From: JAUILH01 sp964230215
GTDB taxonomy: Bacteria; Bacteroidota; Bacteroidia; Flavobacteriales_D; JAUILH01
DNA: 64,000 nucleotides
Direction of reading: 5' to 3'
NCBI GenBank assembly: GCA_964230215.1
Contig: CAXRGQ010000001.1
Coordinates: forward strand, 62,001-126,000
Shown here: positions 42,550 to 51,348 of the stretch, piece after piece
Layout of the letters: the number at the start of each line of letters is the position of its first letter
Numbering within the stretch: position 1 is the stretch's first letter
Notes under the pieces: generated by a model
What the model saw: only the letters and a program-made list of their open reading frames with translations
Database searches by the model: none
What the model was told of the DNA's origin: nothing
Position numbers and translations under genes: made by a program

Positions 42550-45480
42550 TTACTTAACAGCCATTTTTGCTTTCTTGGCATCCACATCTGCCTTATCAAA
42601 AGTATAGCGCAATGCTAATGTGAAATAACGGCCTTTCTTGTAGCTTCCGAAAATATACTCCTCTCCTTTATAAGAGTAGTATTGTTTGTAATCAGGGTTT
42701 AATAGGTTCTGAGCAGTTAATTTAACTTGGAACTGATCAAATGCACCTAATTTCTTAGCAATGTTAAATCCAAGGTTTGGACGTGCATTTTCAAATACGT
42801 TCGGTGTTCCACCAACAGTTACTACAGAAAGCTTATCTCCAGACACACCAAAATTTAGGTTAGCAAGTAAGCCAAGTGAGTCGTTACTATAACTAACAAA
42901 TCCATTAATAATGTATGGAGCCTGACCAAACATTTGTCTCGTATCTGCCGCATCAGGATCTTGTGAAAGTATTACCACATATTCTTTTGCCGGAATTTTT
43001 ACTTCTGAGTACACGTATGTAAAGTTTCCACCTACCGTGAAACCTCTAAGTCCATTACTCAATGAATCCAATTTAAATCTGAAGTCCAACTCAGCTCCAT
43101 AAGCAAGTGCGTTATCTACATTTCTCCAAGTTAACTCTGCATTGGCCGCTTCTGGGTTAAATGCGCGTTCAATTGGGTCAGTAAATTGTTTAGCAAATAC
43201 GCCGAAAGAGATTTTCTGAATAGCCGTTGGATAGTACTCTAATCTCAAGTCAAGGTTGTCAATTGCAGTTCTTCTTAGTCCTCTGTTTCCTACAAATACG
43301 TTTCCTCCTACGAAATCGAAGGAAGAGAATGGCGCTAGCTCTCTAAACGTTGGTCTCGCAAGTGTTCTGGTGTATGCGAATCTTAATTGTAGGGTATCTC
43401 CTTTCATCAAGTAAGTTCCATTAAGTGATGGAAGAATATCCAATTTATTAAATCCACCTACTGAGTCTGCAAGCGTTGGGCTTAAACTTCTGGCATAGAT
43501 TGTATCGCTTTCAGCTCTTGCACCTAAAACTAATCTCAACTTCTCAGCTGCATAAAAATCTGCCATGGCGTAAGCAGCAATATTGGTCTCCGAGCCCACA
43601 TAAGAGTTTCTTTTTTCAGTCGCATCTTGAACGTATAAGAAACCATTGGTAAAATCTCCTGCTCTAAAATTCTCATCAGCCATATAATCCGATATACTTC
43701 CTTCATATTGCATGTCATTTCCAGACTGCATTACAAAATCGTATCGTTTTTCGCTAAACACCCTCTCCTTGTCAACATAAGAACCGCCGAATTTGAACTT
43801 ACCGCCAAGACCTTTTCCTGTTGAATCTTTATAAGTATCGAAAGGTTTTTCAAAGTTCACTTTCACGTCAAGGTTAGTTTCCTCCATGTATCTGTAAAAC
43901 TGAGATGGATCTGAATAAAGCGCAGCTTGTAAATCATAAACAGTATCTGAACCATTCACTGTGTAGTCATTAGTAAAGAATTTCAATTCAGGTGTCTCTT
44001 GCTGCGATATAGTATATGACGCTACCCAGTCCATCTTTAAGTTATTAGCATTGCTTGCTAGATCAACCGTATCTTTTTTACCTAGAACGTGCTCTCCTTT
44101 TAATTGGCCTGTTGTTAAGGCTCTTTGTTGATACATTAATGTTCTCGTTTGGAAGAATAAGTCATTCGCATCATTGAAGTTGTTACCCTCTAAATACCTG
44201 GTTGATGAGATTCCATTTTGAAATCTAGCTCCCATTATTCCGATTGAATTGTAACTGTTAGTTTTTACGGTAACATTCCCTAAAGTCCCCCACAACACAT
44301 CCTCTGATGCTTGCGTGTCATTTAGTTCTAATTCTGCATTCAACAAATTATCAGTGGTAACCGAACCAACTAGGTTGTATCTTCCTTGGAACCCGTCCTC
44401 GTAATAATCATAATTCTTACGGTAAGACACTCCAAATACATATCCAATCTTAGGATATTGTTTATTATCGTCTGATGGGTCAATTTGATTACCTATTGAG
44501 AACGAATAAGACGAGTTTATTGAAGATAGTTTTCTAATAGGGTCAAAATCTCTTGAAAAGGCTTTTCCGAGCTCATCTAGCTTTGCGTTATCATTTAAAT
44601 ATAAGTCATTAAATCTCTGTGTTGAATAGCTACTTACTTGAGCCGGTATCCCTCTTGTTCCATCGTCAAAGCCAAGAAAATCTGTGCCGCCTGAAGTGGT
44701 TTGGGATAAGAAATCACTATTGAATGAACTCTGAGTGTTAAACCCAAACTTAATACTAGCACCAACAATAAAGCTTTCTGGGAAATCTCTGGTTTCAATA
44801 TTTACTAATCCACCAGTAAAACTACCAGGTAAATCAGGCGTAAATGATTTGTAAACCGTTAATTTATCAATTAGGTTGGTTGGAAATAAATCCATCTGTA
44901 CGGAGTTTCTGTTTGGGTCTAAGCCTGGCACCTCAGCACCGTTAACAGTAGTTTTACTATATCTATCACTTAAGCCACGAACAAATACATACTTCCCATC
45001 TTGAACTGAAACGCTGGCAACTTTAGCTGCTGCTGTTGCTGCATTGGAAACATCTTGGTTTCGCATATCGTCTTTACTTAAACCACTTGTTGTTCCTGCT
45101 TCTTCTCTCTCGTCTTTTAGTACATCTACAACACCTCCAGTTGCAGCTTTAGCAATAATGCTTATCCCTCCAAGAGTCTTCTCTCTCATTTTGATATCTA
45201 TATTAATAGTAGCACCAGCTTCTAGATTCACTAATACAGAATCATCCTCATATCCTGGGAATTGACATTTAATATATTGTTCTCCTGGGTTTAGTTTAAG
45301 CGTGTATGAGCCATCAAAATCTGCTCTTGTATAAATGGATCTATCTTGATTAAAAACTGGCGCTCCAATTAGTCCTTCTCCAGTCTCTGCATCCACAACA
45401 ACACCTCTAATAGTTCCTTTTTGTGCTAATCCTGTAATTGAACATATACAAACACAGGCAAGAGTGATAAAGCATTTCAT
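42550..45480 (-). CDS. TonB-dependent outer-membrane receptor
   Basis: A 976-aa receptor. ATG 45480 (MKCFITLACV) starts a signal peptide ending ...GLAQ; an ATG at 45498 overlaps a -7-like box. A CarboxypepD_reg-like domain (GTIRGVVVDAETGEGLIGAPV) is followed by a plug with QDVSNAATAAAKVASVSVQDGKYVFVRGLSDRY-type sequence, and the barrel ends in ALRYTFDKADVDAKK. No SusD homologue is adjacent, so it is not a classical Sus pair. The upstream beta-helix lipoprotein gene is a likely partner. Substrate unknown; phosphorus compounds are suggested by context only. Confidence 0.94.
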   Translation of the reverse strand: MKCFITLACVCICSITGLAQKGTIRGVVVDAETGEGLIGAPVFNQDRSIYTRADFDGSYTLKLNPGEQYIKCQFPGYEDDSVLVNLEAGATINIDIKMREKTLGGISIIAKAATGGVVDVLKDEREEAGTTSGLSKDDMRNQDVSNAATAAAKVASVSVQDGKYVFVRGLSDRYSKTTVNGAEVPGLDPNRNSVQMDLFPTNLIDKLTVYKSFTPDLPGSFTGGLVNIETRDFPESFIVGASIKFGFNTQSSFNSDFLSQTTSGGTDFLGFDDGTRGIPAQVSSYSTQRFNDLYLNDNAKLDELGKAFSRDFDPIRKLSSINSSYSFSIGNQIDPSDDNKQYPKIGYVFGVSYRKNYDYYEDGFQGRYNLVGSVTTDNLLNAELELNDTQASEDVLWGTLGNVTVKTNSYNSIGIMGARFQNGISSTRYLEGNNFNDANDLFFQTRTLMYQQRALTTGQLKGEHVLGKKDTVDLASNANNLKMDWVASYTISQQETPELKFFTNDYTVNGSDTVYDLQAALYSDPSQFYRYMEETNLDVKVNFEKPFDTYKDSTGKGLGGKFKFGGSYVDKERVFSEKRYDFVMQSGNDMQYEGSISDYMADENFRAGDFTNGFLYVQDATEKRNSYVGSETNIAAYAMADFYAAEKLRLVLGARAESDTIYARSLSPTLADSVGGFNKLDILPSLNGTYLMKGDTLQLRFAYTRTLARPTFRELAPFSSFDFVGGNVFVGNRGLRRTAIDNLDLRLEYYPTAIQKISFGVFAKQFTDPIERAFNPEAANAELTWRNVDNALAYGAELDFRFKLDSLSNGLRGFTVGGNFTYVYSEVKIPAKEYVVILSQDPDAADTRQMFGQAPYIINGFVSYSNDSLGLLANLNFGVSGDKLSVVTVGGTPNVFENARPNLGFNIAKKLGAFDQFQVKLTAQNLLNPDYKQYYSYKGEEYIFGSYKKGRYFTLALRYTFDKADVDAKKAKMAVK

Positions 45481-45495
45481 ACAATATATTTTTTG

Positions 45496-45503
45496 CAAAT
45501 GTC
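45496..45503 (-). promoter_or_regulatory. candidate -7 element GACATTTG of the TonB receptor gene
   Basis: Seven of eight bases match TAnnTTTG on the minus strand. It lies 15 nt before ATG 45480 and overlaps the alternative upstream ATG. Confidence 0.35.
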
Positions 45504-45544
45504 TGCTTATAGATTGGCTCGATACTTACCCACCTATTATTATA

Positions 45545-45562
45545 ATGTTAAGGGAAAGTTAA
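45545..45562. promoter_or_regulatory. Pho-like repeat pair upstream of the TonB receptor
   Basis: ATGTTAA-N4-AAGTTAA on the plus strand, 11-nt period, about 40 bp upstream of the candidate -7 element. Relative to the receptor gene it reads TTAACTT-N4-TTAACAT. Confidence 0.4.
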
Positions 45563-45597
45563 AACAGAAAAAGCCGCTCGAAAATTCGAGCGGCTTT
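45563..45597 (-). terminator. Rho-independent terminator after the beta-helix lipoprotein gene
   Basis: AAAGCCGCTCG and CGAGCGGCTTT form a perfect 11-bp stem around a 6-nt loop. On the minus strand TTTTTCTGTTTT follows. It separates the lipoprotein transcript from the receptor gene. Confidence 0.92.
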
Positions 45598-45636
45598 CCA
45601 TTGTGTTAACTTATGTAGTTTACGTCTTGCGACTTC

Positions 45637-47091
45637 TTAATTGAACAATCTTGTCCAGCTTGCCCAGTTAGTTCCAGCAGGATCGAAAGCTCCTTGGTAA
45701 GTAACCGCATCAAACCAAGTGTCTGATGAAGCAACACCACCAGAAACATTCGCTGAGTTAGATGGAATTGGGTTAAGTGGAGAGTAAGTTACACCTGGAT
45801 CAGCAACTGTGTTACCCCATGATGCAAAATCACCTTGGAATGTAGCAGACTGACCAGTTTCAGTTTGACCTGAACCTAATGAAATCTTGAATAAATCAGA
45901 TGCTACAGCACCAGTACCAGCAACTACTACATCATAAAATACGTTGTTAGCGATAGTTAAGTCACCAGCAAGATATCTTGCGTAAGAATCTTCACCAGAA
46001 GCTAAGTCTTCAATATCGATTCCTTTTCCTTGGTTCATGAAAATACTGTTATTATAGTGACCACCAGCGTTATCTCTCATTGTTATTAATCTGTTTCCAG
46101 CAGCAATACCTTTACCAATGTACGTACAGTTGTAGAAAGTAGGCGTTGCGTAAGGAGCTCCATCTTCTGGAGTAGTACCTCCGTCGTGCTCACCAATTCT
46201 GTCACCTTCGTTAGGATCTTGGTATACTAAAGCATATTGAATTTTTCCTCTCCAACCTTCATCGTAATCGATAGCGTCATCTCCACAGTAAGAAACAACT
46301 ACGTTTTTCATCTGTGCAGTTCCACCGAAGAATTCGATTCCATCATCCGCGTTAGCAATTACTTCTATATTAGAGATAGTTGTACCAGAACCAACACCAC
46401 CTAAAGTGAATCCGTTAATTTCGTTACCAGCACCAATATCAGTACCACCGTGACGAATAGACACGTAAGTAATTGTACCAGAGTTGTCAGCATCATTTGT
46501 ACCACCATATAAACCTCTTGTTTCAGTTGTTGGGATACCTTCGATTTGAGTTTCACCTGGAGAAGAGTTTAATCCTGCGTTACCAAGAACGATTAATCCA
46601 CCCCAAAGACCTCTTGCATTAACTGGAAGAGAACCGTTATCAGACTCAGATGTCATAATAATTGGTTCAGCAGCAGTACCGTTAGCGTTTAACATACCAC
46701 CTCTTGCAACGATAAGAGCTGATGCATTTTCACCTTGACCAGATTTACCTTTAATAGTAGTTCCAGGACAAATAGTTAATGTCTGCCCACTGTTAACGAA
46801 TACAAATCCGTTAAGAACGTATGTTCTGTCATTACACATAGTATAGTTACCTACACCTTCTCCTCTATCAGTAATTGTAATAATAGTATCAGTCCCAACT
46901 ACTGTTTCAGCAAAAATTGTTGAGTTGTCTACTACCACAACATCCTCATATATACACGGATCGTCTGGATCTTCCTTTTTAGCAGAAGAATCATAGTTTA
47001 AAGCTTCAGGATCTGTACATCCTTTCTTTTTACAGCTTGTGAATCCGACACCTATAGCTGTAATTGCGATAAATAAAGTTGTTTTTTTCAT
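45637..47091 (-). CDS. parallel beta-helix lipoprotein
   Basis: A 484-aa lipoprotein: signal MKKTTLFIAITAIGVGFTSC with Cys20 as lipidation site. Residues about 24-50 have the Bacteroidota CTDPEALNYDSSAKKEDPDDPC motif. The rest forms a right-handed beta-helix with stacked short strands (GGMLNANGTAAEPIIMTS, GLWGGLIVLGNAG, ISNIEVIANADDGIEFFGG, MKNVVVSYCGDDAIDYDEG). There is no T9SS C-terminal sorting domain. It is upstream of the TonB receptor on the same strand but separated by a terminator. A ligand-capturing surface role is inferred. Confidence 0.88.
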   Translation of the reverse strand: MKKTTLFIAITAIGVGFTSCKKKGCTDPEALNYDSSAKKEDPDDPCIYEDVVVVDNSTIFAETVVGTDTIITITDRGEGVGNYTMCNDRTYVLNGFVFVNSGQTLTICPGTTIKGKSGQGENASALIVARGGMLNANGTAAEPIIMTSESDNGSLPVNARGLWGGLIVLGNAGLNSSPGETQIEGIPTTETRGLYGGTNDADNSGTITYVSIRHGGTDIGAGNEINGFTLGGVGSGTTISNIEVIANADDGIEFFGGTAQMKNVVVSYCGDDAIDYDEGWRGKIQYALVYQDPNEGDRIGEHDGGTTPEDGAPYATPTFYNCTYIGKGIAAGNRLITMRDNAGGHYNNSIFMNQGKGIDIEDLASGEDSYARYLAGDLTIANNVFYDVVVAGTGAVASDLFKISLGSGQTETGQSATFQGDFASWGNTVADPGVTYSPLNPIPSNSANVSGGVASSDTWFDAVTYQGAFDPAGTNWASWTRLFN

Positions 47092-47206
47092 TTGTCTAAT
47101 CGTTATCGTTTCAATTTCTGATGCAAAGGAATATCATTGCTTTAACGAACAGATAAATTTAGCGTTAAGAAAAACTAAACTTTGATTGTGATTTTTGGGT
47201 GATTAG

Positions 47207-47233
47207 TTAACGACGGATTAACATCCTTAACAT
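47207..47233 (-). promoter_or_regulatory. Pho-like repeats upstream of the beta-helix lipoprotein gene
   Basis: On the minus strand ATGTTAA (47233), ATGTTAA (47224) and TCGTTAA (47213). The last two have an 11-nt period; the first is spaced by 9. It lies about 115 bp upstream of the ATG. Confidence 0.4.
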
Positions 47234-47246
47234 TGAAATAACAAGC

Positions 47247-47600
47247 TTATCTTTGAGCCTGTGATGGCAATATAGGACTAATGCTCGTTGGTGCCTCCTG
47301 AAGATTAATTAAGGTAAAACCTTGAGGCTCTAGATTCACGTTTAATTCATATTCATCGTAACCTAGTGAGCTAACATATAATGTATACTCGCCTGCAGGA
47401 AGATTGATGGATAACTCGCCTTTTTCGTTTGTGATATACTCTTTTTCAAGCTCAGCGATATAAACCACAGCATTAGGAATATCCTGAAGCTCCAAGCCAC
47501 CATCAACCACCTTAAGCGTATGCTTAACAGGCTCGCCATGAGCACTTGCTGACATGTGCAAGAAAACTACCAATAGTGTGCTGAGTATTAACTTCATCAT
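47247..47600 (-). CDS. small exported CarboxypepD_reg-domain protein
   Basis: A 117-aa protein when started at ATG 47600 (MMKLILSTLLVVFLHMSASAHG, a signal peptide). An upstream in-frame ATG at 47621 would add an improbable extension. The mature part is one CarboxypepD_reg-like beta sandwich: ITNEKGELSINLPAGEYTLYVSSLGYDEYELNVNL. This domain is the same as the N-terminal extension of TonB receptors but here stands alone. It is divergent from phoB and shares the Pho-like repeat region. Function unknown. Confidence 0.85.
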   Translation of the reverse strand: MMKLILSTLLVVFLHMSASAHGEPVKHTLKVVDGGLELQDIPNAVVYIAELEKEYITNEKGELSINLPAGEYTLYVSSLGYDEYELNVNLEPQGFTLINLQEAPTSISPILPSQAQR

Positions 47601-47634
47601 AACAATGCAAAGGACATACATTAATAAAAGCTAC

Positions 47635-47663
47635 GTGTTACTTCTGTGTTAAGGTCTTGTTAA
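47635..47663 (+). promoter_or_regulatory. putative PhoB box between phoB and the CarboxypepD_reg gene
   Basis: GTGTTAC-N4-GTGTTAA-N4-TTGTTAA at 47635, 47646 and 47657, exactly 11 nt apart. It lies 100 bp before phoB and 35 bp before the divergent gene, so it could serve autoregulation and the neighbour together. Confidence 0.55.
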
Positions 47664-47762
47664 AACAAGTGCGGATTTACCTTGTTTTGATTTAAAATTA
47701 GCTTAACTTAGCTAGAAGTGGACTTGTCTAATTTTACAGCGAATTAACAACGTATACACAAA

Positions 47763-48449
47763 ATGGAAACAACAGGTAAGATTTTATTGGTAGATGATGA
47801 ACAAGATATCTTAGAGTTAATAAGATACAACTTAGAGAAAGAAGGGTATGAAGTATATACTGCCAACAATGGTAGAGAGGGTGTAAAGAAAGCCAAAGAA
47901 ACTATTCCTGATTTAATTCTATTAGACGTAATGATGCCTGAAATGGATGGAATGGAAGCTTGTATGCAGTTGAGGGAAGATGCGCGATTCAGCAACACTG
48001 TAATTGCCTTCTTAACTGCAAGAGCAGAAGACTATTCTCAAATTGCTGGCTTTGATAGTGGCGCTGACGATTATATCACAAAACCAATTAGACCACGTGT
48101 GCTTGTAAGTCGAGTTAAAGCATTATTAAGACGTAAGTCTGATGATGTAGTGACAGACAAACTAGAAGTAAGAGGGATTGAGATTGACAGAGAGCGTTAC
48201 TTAGTTGTTAAGGAAGGAAACGAATTAAACCTACCAAAAAAAGAATTCGAATTGCTTGCTCTGCTAATGTCCAAACCTGGAAAAGTATTCACGCGAGAGC
48301 AAATTCTAGCGGACGTTTGGGGACACGAAATTGTTGTGGGAGACAGAACAATTGACGTTCACATACGTAAACTGCGCGAGAAGATAGGCGATAACCTGAT
48401 AAAGACTATAAAAGGTGTCGGCTATAAATTAGATGTTAATGAGGATTAA
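47763..48449 (+). CDS. phoB: PhoB-like response regulator
   Basis: A 228-aa OmpR/PhoB-family regulator: acidic DDE at 11-13, phospho-acceptor Asp55 in LILLDVMMPEMDG, Lys in DDYITKPIRP, and a C-terminal winged helix ending RTIDVHIRKLREKIGDNLIKTIKGVGYKL. Overlap of 17 bp with a kinase gene identifies the pair. The name PhoB rests on high resemblance of the receiver and winged helix, a kinase without periplasmic sensor, and the 11-nt repeats in its own promoter. A different OmpR-type regulator is not excluded. Confidence 0.85.
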   Translation: METTGKILLVDDEQDILELIRYNLEKEGYEVYTANNGREGVKKAKETIPDLILLDVMMPEMDGMEACMQLREDARFSNTVIAFLTARAEDYSQIAGFDSGADDYITKPIRPRVLVSRVKALLRRKSDDVVTDKLEVRGIEIDRERYLVVKEGNELNLPKKEFELLALLMSKPGKVFTREQILADVWGHEIVVGDRTIDVHIRKLREKIGDNLIKTIKGVGYKLDVNED

Positions 48450-49479
48450 TACACCTAAACATGTTGCATTATATTCAGCCCTAGTCAGCAGCCTACTTGT
48501 TGGAATTGTTGTGGGTGTTCTCACCTTTAATGCATCAAATGTGTTTATTACTGTAGTTGCAAGTGTTGCTCTGAGTTTCGGGGTGATTTACGGGATTGTA
48601 TATTATTTAATTGAACGCTTTCTTTACGGTAAAATCAAACTGATTTACAAAAACATCCTAAGCTTAAAAACTACCAAAAACAATGACATTAAAATTAACA
48701 TGGGTGAAGACGTGCTTGCTACGGTAAGTTCTGAAGTTGAAAATTGGACTGATGTTAAAACCAAAGAGATTCAGCGCTTAAAAGCACAAGAAGCTTTTAG
48801 GCGAGAGTTTATCGGGAATGTAGCGCACGAACTGAAAACACCTGTATTTAGCATCCAAGGTTATATCCTAACATTATTGGAAGGTGGCTTGGAAGACCCG
48901 AATGTTAATCAAGACTTTCTACTACGTGCTGCTAAAGGTGTGGACCGAATGACGCATATCATAGAAGATCTTGATATGATTACCAAGTTTGAATCGGGCA
49001 ACATTCCTTTGAATATCCAGAAACACAGTTTGCTTGATTTGGCACAAGAAATTATTGATGGGGCGGAATATAAAGCGAATGACCGTAATGTTATCGTGAA
49101 ATTTGCTGAAGACTACGATAAGCCTTACAATGTTAAAATGGATAGAGCTAGAATTGGTCAAGTACTCACCAATCTAGTTAACAATGCCATTAATTATGCA
49201 AAACCAGAGGGCGGTAAGGTTGAAATTCGCTTTTACCAAATGAACGATAGACTATTGGTGGAAGTAGCTGATAATGGAATAGGTATTGACGAAGAACATT
49301 TACCACGATTATTCGAGCGATTCTACCGTGTTGACAGAAGCAGAAGTCGCGACATGGGAGGAACTGGACTAGGTCTTGCTATTGCCAAACACATTATTGA
49401 AGCTCATAAAAGCACAATTGATGTTAGGAGTACCGTTGGTGTTGGATCTACTTTCTCTTTTACCCTTCCTCTAACATAA
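48433..49479 (+). CDS. phoR: PhoR-like sensor histidine kinase
   Basis: A 348-aa kinase. Two adjacent TM helices (about 13-33 and 37-60) are joined by only a few residues, so there is no periplasmic sensor domain, as in PhoR. HisKA has His132 in AHELKTPVFSIQGYI; the ATPase domain has NLVNNAINYA, DNGIGIDEEHLPRLFERFYR and GGTGLGLAIAKHI. No PAS domain is evident, unlike E. coli PhoR. The in-frame ATG at 48439 is an alternative start. Confidence 0.85.
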   Translation: MLMRINTPKHVALYSALVSSLLVGIVVGVLTFNASNVFITVVASVALSFGVIYGIVYYLIERFLYGKIKLIYKNILSLKTTKNNDIKINMGEDVLATVSSEVENWTDVKTKEIQRLKAQEAFRREFIGNVAHELKTPVFSIQGYILTLLEGGLEDPNVNQDFLLRAAKGVDRMTHIIEDLDMITKFESGNIPLNIQKHSLLDLAQEIIDGAEYKANDRNVIVKFAEDYDKPYNVKMDRARIGQVLTNLVNNAINYAKPEGGKVEIRFYQMNDRLLVEVADNGIGIDEEHLPRLFERFYRVDRSRSRDMGGTGLGLAIAKHIIEAHKSTIDVRSTVGVGSTFSFTLPLT

Positions 49480-49540
49480 TTTCAACATTCACTTTTTAGT
49501 TAAAATTCCCACTAAATAAGTGCGGATATTAAGTTGTATT

Positions 49541-49548
49541 TAACTTTG
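49541..49548 (+). promoter_or_regulatory. -7 promoter element TAACTTTG before glsA
   Basis: A perfect TAnnTTTG located 6 nt before ATG 49555. It shows a promoter internal to the phoBR-glsAB run and excludes the upstream TTG 49534 as start. Confidence 0.55.
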
Positions 49549-49554
49549 TCTTGC

Positions 49555-50397
49555 ATGGGGGAAGTACACAATGATAAGTTTATTGATATCGATCGAGTTC
49601 TGCGCGAAAAGAACCCAAAGCTCGCTAAGTACCTACCTAGATTCATCAAATCATACATCAAACGTAAGGTTCACCAGAAGGATATAAACCAGTTCATTAA
49701 AGATCACCCAAATCATTTTGGCGCTGATTTTTGCCAAGCTGTGATGGAGCACTTTAACATTGAAGTTAAGGTTTATGGACTCGAAAATGTACCAGAGACG
49801 GGAGGCGTAGTATTTGCGTGCAATCATCCATTTGGAGGCTTGGATGCGTTGGCAATTGTAAGTCAAATAAAATCTAAACGGACAGATATTAAATTCATTG
49901 TGAACGACATACTACTGGGCTTAAAGAACTTAGAAGGTATGTTTGTTGGGGTCAACAAACACGGTGCAACTAACAAATCTGCCCTTACACTAGTAGACGA
50001 TTTATTTGCATCCGATCAAGCGACATTTGTATTTCCTGCAGGGCTCGTATCCAGAAGAACCAAGGGCGTGGTGCAAGATCTTGAATGGAAAAAAACCTTT
50101 ATCACTAGAGCAAAAAAACACAAGCGAGATATTATCCCTGTATACATAGACGGTGAGCTTTCTAACTTCTTTTATAGACTCGCCAACTTCAGAAAATTCA
50201 TAGGTATCAAAGCGAATATTGAAATGTTCTATTTGGCGGATGAGCTCTATAAACAAAAAAATAAAACCTTGTCTATTGTAATTGGAAAACGTATTCCTTA
50301 TACCCACTTTGATAGCTCAAAAAATGATATGAAATGGGCACAAAGTGTGAAAGAAACCGTATATTCACAGAAACAAGTAATCGAGCAGGGAGAATAG
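49555..50397 (+). CDS. glsA: GlsA-like O-acyltransferase (amino-acid lipid synthesis)
   Basis: A 280-aa lysophospholipid acyltransferase-like protein. The start is ATG 49555 (MGEVHNDKF), 6 nt after a -7 element; a TTG at 49534 overlaps that element. The catalytic motif is CNHPFGGLDAL at about 83-93, followed by NDILLG, EGMFVGVNKHGAT and FPAGLVSRRTKG. In Bacteroides GlsA adds the second acyl chain to N-acylated glycine made by GlsB. The neighbouring GNAT gene is 3 bp downstream, matching the glsB/glsA pair. Confidence 0.83.
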   Translation: MGEVHNDKFIDIDRVLREKNPKLAKYLPRFIKSYIKRKVHQKDINQFIKDHPNHFGADFCQAVMEHFNIEVKVYGLENVPETGGVVFACNHPFGGLDALAIVSQIKSKRTDIKFIVNDILLGLKNLEGMFVGVNKHGATNKSALTLVDDLFASDQATFVFPAGLVSRRTKGVVQDLEWKKTFITRAKKHKRDIIPVYIDGELSNFFYRLANFRKFIGIKANIEMFYLADELYKQKNKTLSIVIGKRIPYTHFDSSKNDMKWAQSVKETVYSQKQVIEQGE

Positions 50398-50400
50398 AAT

Positions 50401-51348
50401 ATGCACAACTACGAAGACAATATAATTGCCCCCGTAGATAGAATCTTATTGAAAGAGGAGTTGAATGAGGATCGGTTTATTAGAAAAACTAATAAAGGCG
50501 ATAATGAGATTTATATTGTCAATATTCATAATTCACCCAACGTCCTCAAAGAAATTGGTCGATTAAGAGAGATTACGTTCAGAAATGCCGGAGGTGGAAC
50601 TGGCAAGCCCTACGATTTAGATACTTACGATGAAATTGAGACGTGTTATGAGCAATTGATTGTATACGACCCAGAAGATGACGAAATTGTAGGTGGTTAT
50701 CGCTTTATAGATTGTGGAATTGCTATTGAAGCCTCTAAAGACAAACCCCTGCTATCGACAGCCAATTATTTTGATTTTACTGAGCGATTTATTGATGATT
50801 ATCTGCGCTATACGATTGAACTCGGAAGATCATGGGTGCAGCCACAATATCAACCTACTAACAATCCACGAAAAGGTCTGTTCGCCTTAGCTAATATTTG
50901 GGATGGTCTAGGGGCACTAGTTGTCGATTATCCGCACATCAAATATTTCTTTGGTAAGGTGACCATGTATCCAGATTACAATCGGGAGGCTAGAAATATG
51001 TTACAGCACTTTCTTCATCATTTCTTTCCAGATAAGGAAAATTTACTCGCACCGTTTAATCCATTGGTGATAGAATCTGACAACACTGAATTTTTAAAAG
51101 AATTTGGATCGCTCGACTATACGGAAGGCTTTAAGCTATTACAAAAATCGATTAGAGAAAAAGGAGAAGCTATTCCGCCATTACTAAGTATCTACATGAA
51201 TCTATCTGCGACTATGAAGACTTTTGGAACGGCAGTAAATCCAGATTTTGGAAATGTTGAGGAGATTGGAATTTTAGTGACTATTGACGATATCTACGAA
51301 GAGAAGAAACAACGTCACATTACAAACTATGAGGGCAAGGCTAAATAA
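50401..51348 (+). CDS. glsB: GlsB-like N-acyltransferase (GNAT fold)
   Basis: A 315-aa acyl-ACP-dependent N-acyltransferase of the OlsB/GlsB group. LREITFRNAGGGTGKPYDLDTYD, VGGYRFIDCG, FIDDYLRYTIELGRSWVQPQYQ and GLFALANIWDGLGALV are characteristic. It would attach a 3-hydroxy fatty acid to glycine (or ornithine), and GlsA then adds the second chain, giving phosphorus-free membrane lipids. It follows glsA by 3 bp and ends in an 8-bp overlap with the convergent DUF58 gene. Confidence 0.85.
   Translation: MHNYEDNIIAPVDRILLKEELNEDRFIRKTNKGDNEIYIVNIHNSPNVLKEIGRLREITFRNAGGGTGKPYDLDTYDEIETCYEQLIVYDPEDDEIVGGYRFIDCGIAIEASKDKPLLSTANYFDFTERFIDDYLRYTIELGRSWVQPQYQPTNNPRKGLFALANIWDGLGALVVDYPHIKYFFGKVTMYPDYNREARNMLQHFLHHFFPDKENLLAPFNPLVIESDNTEFLKEFGSLDYTEGFKLLQKSIREKGEAIPPLLSIYMNLSATMKTFGTAVNPDFGNVEEIGILVTIDDIYEEKKQRHITNYEGKAK

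Noticed and set aside
49471..49488. CTAACAT-N4-TCAACAT at the end of phoR as another Pho box
   Set aside because: Degenerate, overlaps coding sequence and lies 50 bp or more from the glsA -7 box; the match is too weak.
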